Part shown: positions 23,637 through 34,439 of the stretch, piece after piece
Position numbering within the stretch: position 1 is the first letter of the stretch
Layout of the letters: every line of letters begins with the position of its first letter
DNA from: Triglochin maritima
Taxonomy: Eukaryota; Streptophyta; Magnoliopsida; Alismatales; Juncaginaceae
Assembly (NCBI GenBank): GCA_963682175.1
Contig: OY821787.1
Coordinates: 13,618,501-13,682,500 of the forward strand
Length of the DNA stretch: 64,000 nt
Direction: 5' to 3'
Translations under genes and position numbers: made by a program
Notes under the pieces: model-generated
What the model saw: the letters and a program-made list of their open reading frames with translations, nothing else
Database searches by the model: none
What the model was told of the DNA's origin: nothing

Positions 23637-24745
23637 GGTGCTCTGTCCAGACGTTGGTTTGGACGATTCGAGGGGTTTTTAATTTTTTGTTTTCAGTTTT
23701 TCTTAGTGGCAGGGAACCTGAGGATCAAGGGGAAGCGACTGGAGTAATTGGAGAGCAAACGACCCCAAAGTGACCGCCAATCAGCGGTCTGGGACCGCCA
23801 ATTGGCGGCCTGGTGAGCCTCAATTGCTCTCAAATTTGTTCCAGTTGTTATGTTGTTCACTTTAGTTATCTGGGAGCCCAATTTTGCATGTTGTGATCTT
23901 TAGTTTGCTCCCAGATTTAATTTCAATCCCCTTTAATCAACTTGGACCATAAAACTCAAAGCAAAAGATTAGACTTCTTGCCATCTAGGTCATGCATCAT
24001 ATGTAGACCTTGCGTGCATCTTTCTTTTCTTTGCTTTACATTTTGTCGTTGATTGCTGGAGCGAGGTACGCATTCCTTATCACTCATTCACGCATTAGGA
24101 CATTCATTAGTGAGTAAGGTTTGCATCGAAACAAGAGTGAGGTGAGTGCTTGTTTGGTGAGTTGCTTGCTAGCCTAAGATTTCAAAACATCTTTAAGGGG
24201 CATCACCTATAGACTTCAAAGATAAGGTGGGGGATTTCATCACCCCTCCCTTAGCCCCAAAAAGCACACTCAAGTAAAGCCTTAACTAAAAGCAAGTAGA
24301 CATTGGCCCTAGGAATTCGGACGCACTAGGAGAGTAATCTAGTTGAGACCGCCATGACCTGATCGGCGTTGCCTACCTTGTCGATAGTAGGAGGTACTGG
24401 ATCTCCGGATCTGGTATCACTTGCTGGGCATTGTGGTCCTCGTTGTAGGGAGGTGAGGCGTGTCGAGGCTAGTGACCTCGAAGTTAGGCGTCGTCTAGCC
24501 TAAGGACCCATTGCCTTACGTTGTTTGAGCCATGCTTGCTAGTAAGGCTTCTACCTTCACCCTGTACCCTCGCTAGCTCTAGGGATTCTTCCCTTCTCCT
24601 CTGAGTCATCTTCTTCTCACCTTCTTCAACGTTATAGTCTCCTCCCCTTTACACTCTCTGTTAGCGTTTTAGGGTCGAGTCGAGCACTTTTTGCGAGCTT
24701 AGCCTCGTGGTGGTGAGAGTGATCGACTCGAGAGTTTTTCTTGAG
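23637..24745 (+). other. Leader of A2
   Basis: Non-coding, matching the A1 leader. It contains paired palindromes at 23772-23810 and a perfect 10-bp stem at 23868-23877 / 23907-23916. It is intact in length compared with A1. Confidence 0.75.
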
Positions 24746-26254
24746 ATGGATGGTTACATGGGCGACCATCCATATCATTGTTGGGACCAGGACGATTCTC
24801 CCTGGTACTCCGGACCCATGCAACCTGGGGTGGCTCAGACTAACACCCCGTATGGTTGGGATGATCGCAATTTTGTGACTGAGCAGTCTTCATATTGGGG
24901 TAACATGAGAGAGGCACCGACTGCTAGACCACAATCTAGTTATGCCGGATCATATGCTGGTCAACAAACTGAGACATTACAACAAACTTTGGCCTCTTTC
25001 ATGCGTATGGCAGACGACATGAGTGCCCCGGTGGCTCCAGTAGCCGTACCGTGCGACTGTTGTGGGTTGAGTGGTCATGTTATCGGGGAATGTCCTTATG
25101 TTCCCCCTGAGCCTGAGTATGAGCACACATTTTCCCAAAATGCTCATTATGACCATTACGCATCCGCGTACAACCCGAGAGTGATGGATTCATGGGGAGA
25201 CAAATCTTATCCAAATTCTTATACCTCATTTTCACCCCCGTATCCTCCTCCCGAATACCCAGAATTCTACCAACACCCCACTTCAAATCATTGGACTCAT
25301 TCTCAGCCCATCAACACCCAACCCCAAAATTTCCCAAGCTCTGACTTGGACCTCACTGTTGACCCCAAATTTGATTCCTTAAAACAAACCCTCCAAACAT
25401 TCATGGAAACCACTCAAACTTTATTGAAGTCCAACTTGAATTCCTTGCAAAATATGGAATTGCAAGTGAGTCAAATGACACAATTCCATGAACTCGAGGA
25501 GGGTCACCTTTCTTGTCAACATGATGATTCATCTTTTGATATCGAACCACCACCACATCCACAAATTCAAAGCACAACCTTTCAAAGTCAAACTCCTAGT
25601 CAGCCTGAGGGACTTGGGGTTTCAATTCACGATCACTTAGTGGAGGATTCGATTCAAATTGAGAATAACTTGGACCAGTTTCATTATGAGTCGGCACATG
25701 ATTGTGCCTTATCTTTTTGTCCCGTGGCCCTTGAGCCACATGATCTTCATGTTGTGCCTCTTAAGGACTCACCTCTGGTGGAGCAAGAGCTCCCTAGTAC
25801 CCTCAATTTCAAACAACCTGATGAGAGTTTGCCTCTCACTATTGTTCCTGATCATCTTGGAAATGATGGAACATCAAACAACTACATTGCTCATGAGGGT
25901 ATTAGGAGTTCCTTGGAGGATACTTTGGGTATGAGACCCACTTCCTGTTCTCCTGGTGAGTTGGACATGCATAACGAGGTGCTTGACCTCGTTCCGACCC
26001 ACCAGCCTGTTGGTTGGAGAGTTTGGATTGATGATCATAACTTCAGTTCCGCAACGGGAGATATTTTTCTTCCGTTGCCCCTTATTTCCCAAACTCTCGA
26101 GAGGTTCAAGCTCTTTCAGTTTGATCCTTTGAATGAGACGCCTTTGCGTCCAATTCATGAACCTCTCATTTCATCTGGTGCTCTTTGTGAAGGGGGCCCA
26201 CGCATGCGTATTCTGGCCCCGCGTGGTGTCATGTTCCCTTTCCAAGTGCATTGA
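24746..26254 (+). CDS. Zinc-knuckle gag derivative of A2 (no capsid or protease)
   Basis: 502 residues from the first ATG; a longer start at 24707 would need GTG. The equivalent ATG begins MEDLGD in A3. Homology to A3 gag is limited: a CCHC knuckle CDCCGLSGHVIGEC (about residues 103-116), a tyrosine/proline-rich linker, a short coiled-coil-like segment with METTQTLL...MELQVSQM (about 215-245), one VALEPH motif and a tail ending FPFQVH. The capsid core, which in A3 precedes the knuckle, and the DLGAS protease are absent. The uninterrupted frame in a young element suggests a retained protein, perhaps an RNA-binding adaptor, but function is unknown. Confidence 0.72.
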   Translation: MDGYMGDHPYHCWDQDDSPWYSGPMQPGVAQTNTPYGWDDRNFVTEQSSYWGNMREAPTARPQSSYAGSYAGQQTETLQQTLASFMRMADDMSAPVAPVAVPCDCCGLSGHVIGECPYVPPEPEYEHTFSQNAHYDHYASAYNPRVMDSWGDKSYPNSYTSFSPPYPPPEYPEFYQHPTSNHWTHSQPINTQPQNFPSSDLDLTVDPKFDSLKQTLQTFMETTQTLLKSNLNSLQNMELQVSQMTQFHELEEGHLSCQHDDSSFDIEPPPHPQIQSTTFQSQTPSQPEGLGVSIHDHLVEDSIQIENNLDQFHYESAHDCALSFCPVALEPHDLHVVPLKDSPLVEQELPSTLNFKQPDESLPLTIVPDHLGNDGTSNNYIAHEGIRSSLEDTLGMRPTSCSPGELDMHNEVLDLVPTHQPVGWRVWIDDHNFSSATGDIFLPLPLISQTLERFKLFQFDPLNETPLRPIHEPLISSGALCEGGPRMRILAPRGVMFPFQVH

Positions 26255-27861
26255 CCCACTCTTGGGGTTCCCATTTGATGTCTTTTGACAAATGAAGATG
26301 GGAACTTATATTTGTACATAGTTATATAAAAAAAAAGTACAATAAAAGACTCTTTCAGTGAGCATCGATTGTTGTGAGCCCCAACCCTTGTGTATTTGGG
26401 CTCCATTTCTTTCACGTATTTGTACCCTTTCTTTAGCATCTCACAGGTTTTGAGGGAATTTGGGTTGTGTCCATCAACATAGCCATACACTTCCCTTTGT
26501 ACTTCACGTTGGTAAGATCTCTCTTTTTTCATGCATAAATCCATGTAGTATCTTGCTTGCATTCATTGAGGACAATGCATGAAGTAGGTGTGGGGGGGTA
26601 TTTTACGTGTGTACATAGTTGAGCCTTTTTCCTTTGATTTTGTTTTCTTTTGTTTGCATTGTTAGGGTCATGATAGTGTGCTGCATTTAATATCGATATA
26701 TCTGCTTGCTATGATCCTTGGGTGACTTGTCTTCTTTTGCTTGCCTAGTGCTTCAAAATTTTCACATTTCTTTCAAAATCTTCATGTGTTTTCGAAAGAA
26801 AATGTTTTGTGGGTTTTGCGTGTGTTTAGCATGTGCAAAACCGTTGAGAGGCAAAGTAAAAAGAAAGCTCCCAAAATTGTCTTGAACTTGATGCATTAGG
26901 ATATCTAGTACGTGGCTTTAGGAGTTATCGAGTCGTTAGGATGCACCCCAGTTTTCCTTTGGGGGTGAGTAATCATAGGGTTTCAGTGCTCAAACATTCA
27001 AAGAAGTCCACCCTGAACCTAGTGAGTCAATAATTCGTGTTTGTTAATTTAGGAAGTTTGTTGTAGTCAAGGACCCTCTTAATCTTGTTGTGAGACATTA
27101 GTGTAGGGGTTTTGGTTCATGTGTAGATAAGAAATAAGTGAGTAGATGTTCTCTCTTCTCGCACGGCTCCTATCACTCGGGAAAGTAGGTCTGAGGGGAC
27201 TTTGTGCCTGGTGCTTTCGAGTCATCTGACTTGGGATGCGCCGACCGAACTCCCGTTACACGGGTGGTAGGGATTGCCCTATGTGGAGATTTGGGGAAAG
27301 GTGTACGTGATAGTGTAAGTCCTCATGGGCAATGATGCACGAAACCTGACCCTGGGAGAATGAAGCTCCAACTAATAAAAAGAAAAAAAAAGAAAAAAAA
27401 TTGTGTGAAAAGAAACAAAAAGAAAAAAAATGGTAATGCAAATAAGAACCTTAATGGACCTTACACTTTGTATCACTTGAGGATCTTGAGGTTGTCCATG
27501 TCTTTCACTTAATTCCTTATTTAACTAACACGAATGGTTCATTAGGGTAGAGGTGTGGACTGATCACCTATATAGAGTCGGCCCGTAGCATTACCGCGTC
27601 CATTGATCGACAAAATATTTCCAACGAGTCGAGGTCTAGATTGAATAATGCATCTTGTTCGGATTTTGTGGGTATATCCGCTGAAAACCCTCAGGAGACA
27701 ACACTCCTCCTCCTTGGCAACAAAGAGGTTTAACGGCTTGTTGCACGTGCTAAGTGCAACCGTGATTCCTACGAAAGTGAGTTAGGATTTCTTGTTTCTC
27801 GTTTGTTTCTCTCTTTCTTTGTTTTGCTCGAGACTAGCAAAAACTTAGGTGTGGGGGTATT
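26255..27861 (+). other. 3' non-coding region of A2
   Basis: Matches the 3' regions of A1 and A3 (inverted), including an antisense-open stretch at 26155-26562, A/T runs near 27380-27430 and the polypurine tract AGGTGTGGGGGTATT before 27862. Confidence 0.75.
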
Positions 27862-29390
27862 TGATTGACATCATTTCATGCTCACATTTGTATCTTATAT
27901 CCATTATCTTACACCTAAGCAATGCTACATGACGAGTTTTATGTTTAGTTTTCAGGAATAAAGAGGTTTGAAGAGAAGAGCCATGAAAGGACCCAAAAGC
28001 TGGGAAAAAGGACTGAATGGTGAGATCTAGGGACCAAGATGCAAGGGAGAAGGACCTGAATGTAAGACAGAAGGACCTAAGAGCAAAACAGAATACTCCA
28101 CACCATCATGGGGAGTATTTTACCAATTCTATTCGGGTCGGAGCTCCAACAAGTCGAGTAACCGCATCAAAGACCAACAATACCAGAAAGCAAAGCCCAC
28201 AACAAATTCCAACACGATCCGACAATTTTGGACCGCCAATTGGCGGTCTTGGACCGCTAATTGGCGGTCCATATTGCTCAGGATCCGTCGAAATTTCTCC
28301 TGGACTTGGATTAATGTTCGTTTAGGCTATGTTTGGTATTGGTTTAGTCCCACATTGGGGGATTGTCCCCGATTAGCTTTTTCCATGCTTATAAATAGAA
28401 CTCTTCACCTTCCATTGTAATTACCCATTGCTTGGTGGCATTCTCTCTACTAAGGAGTGAGCCTTGAAGCAAAAACTCAAGGTGGAGATGAATGCTACCT
28501 TCAATGTGAGTCATTTGTTAATAAAATAATTCTTCTAGTTTCTTTCAATCTTGTCTTTTAATTTGTGCATGTTTGTTTAGTCTTTCCTTTCCTTTTATGT
28601 TTCTTTAATGCTTCTTGCCTTCTTAGTTAACTTTCATTTCAGTATTATGTTTTCTTTTGCTAATATAGTTAGTGTAATGAGTAGTGAGTAGTTCCATCCC
28701 CATTTGGGGGGTGGAGAAATTTGTGATATAATCATGTAGTGTATTAAGTGTGTGTTATCTTTATCCCTTGAGCTTTATATGATTTCCATAACCATCTAAT
28801 GGGTTTTCACTCTTATCTTTGATATGCTAATGCTCTTGAATGAAGCTTAGCTTATGCTTTGATTAGTGGACCTATTTTATGGGGAATGATAAGGTTAGGA
28901 TATGGATGAAGTTAATATTGGAAACACAATTTGTAATGTATGTGCTCTTGTTGCCTTTACCTTAGCTAATGTCTTGTATGTTTTAATGATGTAGTGAAAT
29001 CTTAATTCATGTAGAGGCATAGTAGGGTATAGTCTTTATACTTGAGTTCATGTAGCTTCATTCCAATTATTGTCTTGTATGTTTTAATGATGTAGTCTTA
29101 TCTTAATTCATGTAGAGGCAAAGTTGGATGTAGTTTTATGATTTCATGCACTACATGTTGTGAGGAGCTTAATGAACACACACACACTTCTTTATGTTCA
29201 CATTATTTCTCTACCCCCTTTGGGGTTTAGTTTTCTTGCTTTTCTTCCATTTCCATTTGCGTTTTAGTGTAGTTTAGTGTAACCAACCTTTCTTCCCTTT
29301 CTTTACCTCTCGCCTTCGCACAAACCAAGTGTCGACACACCTCCCAGTGGACGACCCGTATTTGCCACCGCTTCAACGCGGTCGTGCACT
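27862..29390 (+). repeat. 3' LTR of A2, missing its last ~25 bases
   Basis: 1529 bases closely matching 22057-23612 but stopping after CGTGCACT(T); the final segment through GATCAATCA is absent. The host duplicate begins immediately. Loss of an LTR end normally bound by integrase makes an ordinary integration event unlikely, unless the end was lost later. Confidence 0.9.
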
Positions 29391-30408
29391 TCCTGGTCTG
29401 TTATGATGGTTGGTGGTGCACGACCCATGCACTCTTGAAATTGTGAAAATACCCAAGAAAATGATTCTACGGATTCATCTATTATAAAAGTATATGCAAA
29501 AAGAACTATGCTATAATCATGATTAACGCCGCAGAAAGCACCAAATATCATAGAATACATATTTGTTTGATAAATTGTATCAAAGGTAACACAATCACCA
29601 AATAACTCAAACTCCTGAATGGAAGATGGATCAACCCATAAAGAATGAGTTAAATGCCCCTTTTCATCTTGATGATATGCATAAAATAAATTAGGATTCA
29701 ATTCCTTTCAATTTTTAAAGTGATGCACAATATACTCTGCATCAAATCCCTTACTGACAATCCTATCATCTTGCCTGAGGTTGTAAATATCAGATGGCAA
29801 ACACCCAACTTTATCATACCCTCCACACAAAGTTGCCAAAAGTGAAGCTTGCTTCGAAACTGGAATGTCCGTTGTGTTCATTGCATCAAAACAAAATCTT
29901 GGCTTCTGTGATGTTACGATTGTTTTTTAGGAAATGGCATTTTGTTGGGGATGTCATCTCATGATTGTGTTCTTCTACAAAAGAAACAATCTGCCACTTG
30001 TCGAAAACTTTATCCAGTTTAACATTCATACAAGCTTTGCAACCTATTCTTACATATCCAACTTTCCCATTGTCTTGAGAAAACAAAAAATTTCCAACCT
30101 AAAGTTCTACCACTTGAACTGTACTTATAATGTGTCGAACCTCTAAGAACCGAAAATCCTTTCTTTCCAGCATATAACAAATAAAGCATCTCTGCCTCTT
30201 CAAGAGTATCAAATGTTTGATAAAGATAAGGTTTATTAGACTCCACCTCTTCAAAACATGAAATGACAGCCATATTTTTACTTGTTTCAGCTCTAATTTC
30301 ATTAGAATCAACATTCATAATTTCACTTGATTCAACCCTAATTTCAATAGAATTGTCAACTATATTTTCACTTGGTTCATACATAATTTGATTAGAATCA
30401 ATAGACAT
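29391..30408 (-). pseudogene. FAR1/MULE transposase, N-terminal half
   Basis: Starts at ATG 30408 (leftward). The first ~45 residues are short acidic repeats of the type V(D/E)S-x-EI. A FAR1 DNA-binding domain follows (FDTLEEAEMLYLLYAGKKGF, then RIGCKACMNVK and EEHNHE), then the DDE-type MULE domain start (LWVDPSSIQEFELFGD, VTFDTIYQTNMY, GVNHDYS). There is a frameshift near 30075, a stop near 29710 (TGG to TGA) and truncation by A2 at 29391. The 30-base stretch at 29391-29420 is the duplicate of 22027-22056. Confidence 0.82.
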
Positions 30409-30978
30409 GATGAGATACCCTAAAAATTAAAGAACACAAAGTTAATCATCAATGTTCCAAAAGAATGACACTCAAAATACATCAGACATAATTAAAGTTA
30501 AGGGACAATAACGAAAAAGAGAAATAAAATGAAAGCAAAAATACATCATACAAAACTATATAATCAACCAATTAACATATAAATAACCAACAAAATAGAA
30601 ATTAACCCAACATTGAAGAAATCGGTGCTAGAGAGGACGCGAAAGATTTGCCGAAATCTCTCCAATCACGTCGACAAAGATGAAAAAAAATCAAGCCGTC
30701 GAATGATCTCGCCCCAAATCACACCGCCGGAGATGAACAAGTGATGGATTTCCCGATATCAGAGAGGGAGGGAGAGAGAGAGACGGAGTAAAAAATGTTG
30801 GGTTGAGGGTCGTTGTGAAAGAAGGGGATGTTGGGTTTGATACGTTAGAGAGAAGAGAATGGTAATGGATTTTGGGGGTGAACCATTAGATGGATTCAAG
30901 AATATATCCAACGGTTAGGATTTTTGTACCTCATATAACATTAGATAAGGTATACCTCATATAAAAAAAGACCTATAT
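30409..30978 (-). other. Upstream region and right terminal repeat of the MULE
   Basis: Non-coding stretch between the transposase start and the right inverted repeat (30905-30978). It includes a ~47-bp direct copy (30495-30541) of sequence inside exon 2 of the passenger gene (about 18327-18373) and a GAGAGGGAGGGAGAG purine run near 30765. Confidence 0.55.
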
Positions 30979-31139
30979 ATATCCAGACAATCGTGACAAA
31001 AAAAAACATGTTCCTAAAACACATGTTGGTGGTTTCCGAAAATACGTGAATTGGATTCTTGCGATCGATAAAAAATATCAATACAAACTAATATTCGTAA
31101 GACTAAAAATATAAGGCTACAAATACTGAATTGAAAGGT

Positions 31140-33600
31140 CATCCATCTATGTCACGATAAGTTCATAGACGCCAAAGATACAAGCAGGTGTATAAAACTC
31201 ATGAATCCCGTGTCAAGTTTTAGAACCAATATAAAAGAAAAACCAATATAAACTCGAGATTTTGTATTGCATGTGCTTGGTTGTTTTAATCCTTCAGGGA
31301 TTTTCATGAAAATGTCATTATCTAGTGATCCATATAGATAAGCTGTAATGACATCCATAAGTCGCATTTCAAGTTTTTCTCCAATTGCAAGGCTAATCAA
31401 AAAATCTAAGAGTTGTCTCATGCACTACAGGTGAATACGTTTCTTCATAGTCAACTCCTAGTATTTTTGTAAAACCTTGTGCAACAAGTCTTGCCTTGTA
31501 TCTTACAACTTCATTTTTCTCATTTCTTTTAATTACAAATACTCACTTGTATCCTACTGGTTTTACATTATTTGGTGTCGGAACTACAGGTCCAAACACA
31601 TGACGTTTCTCAAGTGAGTTCAGTTCTTCTTGAATTGCATTTTTCCATTGTGGCCAATCTTTTCTGTGTCGACACTATTCAATTGATTTTGGCTCACAAT
31701 ATTCAACATTCATCACATCATTTGCTATATCGTATATGAATTTTTCATCCATAATGGTTCTATTTCGGTTCCATCTTTTTCCATTGTGCACAAAATTGAT
31801 GGAGATCTCATCATCATTTTCATTTTCAGGTACATGTACCTCTTTCGGAAATTTGTCATTGTCCATTTGTTGTTGTGTTATCACCTCTACAGGGGTTTCA
31901 ATAATATCACCAATTACGTTATTTTGCTCTTTCTTTTTCCGTGGATTTTCATCTTTGGAACTGATTTGTCTTCCACGTTTTCGACGTATAATATATTCAT
32001 TTGTAACATTAGGAATATCAATCCGAGCAGGTGCATTTAGAGCTGGTATATGTGACTTTGTGACTCTTTTAGTATCAATGAATGCATCAGGCAACTCATT
32101 TGCAATTCTTTGTAAATGTATAATCTTTTGAACTTCAAGTTCACATTGACATGTTCAAGGGTCTGGAATTGATGATGCATTCCAAGTTACATCTTTGTTT
32201 TCTAATTTTTGTTTTTCTCCCCCTAAGATTGGGAATTCATTCTCATTAAATTGACAATCAGCAAATCGTGCTGTGAAAATATCGCCGGTTAACGGCTCTA
32301 AATATTTTATGATTGATGGAGATTCAAAGCCAACATATATTCCCAATCTTCTTTGAGGTCCCATCTTTGTACGTTGTGGTGGTGCAATTGGCACATTAAC
32401 GGCACAACCAAAAACCTTTCGATGAGACAGATTTGGTTCTCTACCGGAGACCAATTGTAAAGGGGAGTATTTATAATAAGCAGTTGGTCTTATTCTTATA
32501 AGTGCAGCAGCATGTAAAATGGCATGTCCCCAGGCAGATGATGGTAATTTAGATCTCATTACCAATGGTCTAGCAATTAATTGTAATCTCTTAATCAAAG
32601 ATTCAACTAGACCATTTTGTGTATGGACATGAGCTACAGGATGCTCAATTGTGATCCCAACAGACATGCAATAATCGTTAAACGTTTGGGATGTAAATTC
32701 TCCAGCATTGTCAAGTCGAATTTTCTTAATTGGATAATCTGGGAAATGTGCTCTCAATTTGATTAATTCTGCTAGAAGTCTAGCAAATGCGACATTTCGA
32801 GTTGATAAAAGGCAAATGTGTGACCATCGGGTTGATGCGTCTATCAATACCATAAAATAACGAAATGGTCCACACGGAAGAGTAATGGGTCCACAAATAT
32901 CTCCTTCGATTCGCTCTAAAAATGTAGGCATTTCATTTTCAATTTTATTTGTGGAAGGCCTTATTATCATTTTTCCAAGGGAGCATGTTGCACATGAAAA
33001 ATTATTTGATGAAGGAATCTTCAAGTTCCTCATTGTGTGCCCACTTGAATTTTCAATAATTCTTCGCATCATTATGGCACATGGGTGACCCAATCTGTCA
33101 TGCCAAATTTCAAAATTTGGATCAACTAACTTCTAGTTAGCGATCATATTTGATTCAATAGGATTTATGAATGTGCTATATAACCCAGAAGAGAGAGCTT
33201 GCATTTTTTCCAACACAATTTTCTGGCCAGACACATTAGATGTAATGTGGAGATGCTCAATATTATCTTCATTCACAATCTCAATGTGATAACCATTAAG
33301 ACGTATATCCTTAAAACTTAGTAGATTTCTTCTGGATCTACTAGAGTATAGAGCATCACTTATTATCAATTTTGTATTGGTAGACAACAAAACACAAGCT
33401 CTTCCGGAGCCTTCAATCAAATTGCTAGTGCCAGAAATTGTGTTGACATTTGTTTTTGCTAAACGTAATTGGGAAAAGTATTTTGTACTTTTCAAGATGG
33501 TGTTTGTTGTCCCATTGTCTACTAGACATTGGTCTCCATCATTTGGTATAGCATTAGTCATATCTTTGCCTTTCTACATGATATCCTAATTACTTGTGGA
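31140..33600 (-). pseudogene. pol: Copia (Ty1) pol fragment: protease, integrase, part of RT
   Basis: Read leftward from 33600. The protease region (33561-33133) begins CLVDNGTTNT. The integrase (33093-32155) has the GAG-pre-integrase CATCSLGK cysteines, catalytic blocks GDICGP, RLDNAGEFTS and HTQNGLVES, and the C-terminal RRLGIYVGFESPS block. A lysine-rich linker follows (32094-31675), then the RT start with WKNAIQEELNSL- and YKARLVAQGF-like segments (about 31670-31440) and MDVITAYLYGSLD near 31350. RT degenerates near 31230. There are stops between protease and integrase and after the linker. No gag or LTR is found; the Tekay fragment abuts at 33601 and the MULE end lies to the left. Confidence 0.85.
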
Positions 33601-33601
33601 T

Positions 33602-33979
33602 TGTTATGTCCCTAAACCCATTAATGCTAATGGTGGTTAGTGGGGGGTGCTTTCCATGGGGAAGAGGAGGTGAATAGTGGGATGGTGATGGGTGATGGAG
33701 TAGGGGGCGGTGATGGGTGATGGTCTCCCTCCTTAAAAGGATTTGAAGTGAGAACATGACTTGTGGTTGACTTATGGTTTTGAGGGAGAGAGAGAGTTTG
33801 AGTGAAGAAGAAGAGAGAAAATGAAGAGGTGATTGTTTTTCTCCTCAAAACCAACCAAACCCAACAGTAACCGCCCCCTACTCCATCACCCATCACCATC
33901 CCACTATTCACCTCCTCTTCCCCATGGAAAGCACCCCCCACTAACCACCATTAGCACTAATGGGTTTAGGGACATAACA
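33602..33979 (-). repeat. Tekay-type LTR end with 110-bp inverted arms
   Basis: On the minus strand the pol 3' end is followed by GGACGAAATCC, AAGGAGGATGAAT (polypurine tract) and TGTTATGTCCC, an LTR start. The block runs to 33602, where the same 110 bases occur inverted (33602-33711 versus 33870-33979, one mismatch seen). Between the arms is about 158 bp of purine-rich sequence. It may be an LTR with an inverted duplication of its terminus, or two LTR pieces joined head to head. Confidence 0.65.
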
Positions 33980-34011
33980 ATTCATCCTCCTTAAAGGATT
34001 TCGTCCAGAAA

Positions 34012-34434
34012 TCAAAACAACAACTCACCGAAAAGCTCTGGGTATTGCTTCCGAACTTCCTCCTCGATCTCCCAAGTGGCCTCGCGCTCACTGTGGTGCT
34101 GCCATCGGACCTTCACCATTGGAATGGTCCTCCTCCTGAGCTGGTTATCCATGCGATCAACTATCTCAACTGGTCTCTCCTCGAGCGACAAGTCCTGATG
34201 GATCTCTAGAACTGCAATCTCAATCACGTGAGCTGGATCTGCGACGTACTTCCTCAACATCGATACATGGAAGACGTTATGAAGACCCAAAAACTACGAA
34301 AGCAATGCAATCTTGTAGGCAACCTCTCAGACTCGGTCTAGGATATCAAACGGTCTGACATACCTCGGACTGAGCTTCCCCTTCTTCCCAAACCTCATCA
34401 CTCCCCGAGCTGAGGAGATCTTCGGGAACACATG
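34012..34434 (-). pseudogene. pol: Tekay integrase C-terminus and chromodomain
   Basis: Contains MRFGKKGKLSPRYVRPFDIL, NVFHVSMLRKY and the chromodomain-like VRWQHHSEREATWEIEEE, ending PELF near the stop. A stop interrupts the block around 34330 and another precedes GLHNVFH. It continues the integrase at 43361, with A3 in between. Confidence 0.85.
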
Positions 34435-34439
34435 GTCGC

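Larger units (their letters stand above)
22057..29390 (+). mobile_element. Athila-like non-autonomous element A2, inserted in the MULE transposase
   Basis: Complete 5' LTR (22057-23612), primer site, leader, one long frame, 3' region, polypurine tract and a 3' LTR (27862-29390) lacking its last ~25 bases. The LTRs differ at about eleven positions by eye (about 0.7%), so insertion is recent. Instead of a 5-bp duplication, a 29-30-bp host segment is repeated at 22027-22056 and 29391-29420. No capsid, protease or pol domain is present. Host interruption is certain because the transposase frame resumes on both sides. Confidence 0.92.
17022..30978. mobile_element. MuDR-like Mutator element (MULE), split by element A2
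   Basis: Terminal inverted repeats of about 70 bases: the left (17022-17092) and the inverted right (30905-30978) share ATGAGGTATACCT, a GTACAAA block and a CGGTTGGA block, at roughly 70% identity by eye. Between them are two convergent genes: a five-exon passenger gene reading right from 17271 and a broken FAR1/MULE transposase reading left from 30408. Each begins near one end, as mudrA and mudrB do in MuDR. Without the 7.3-kb A2 insertion the element would be about 6.6 kb. Flanks are TA-rich, so a 9-11-bp target duplication cannot be read. Confidence 0.7.

Noticed and set aside
24707..24745. Longer start of the A2 frame
   Set aside because: GTG start; the first ATG at 24746 aligns with a methionine at the same place in A3.
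33602..33979. Independent MITE rather than LTR
   Set aside because: The right arm directly follows a Tekay polypurine tract and chromodomain, so at least that arm is an LTR start; the mirror arm is reported as a finding.
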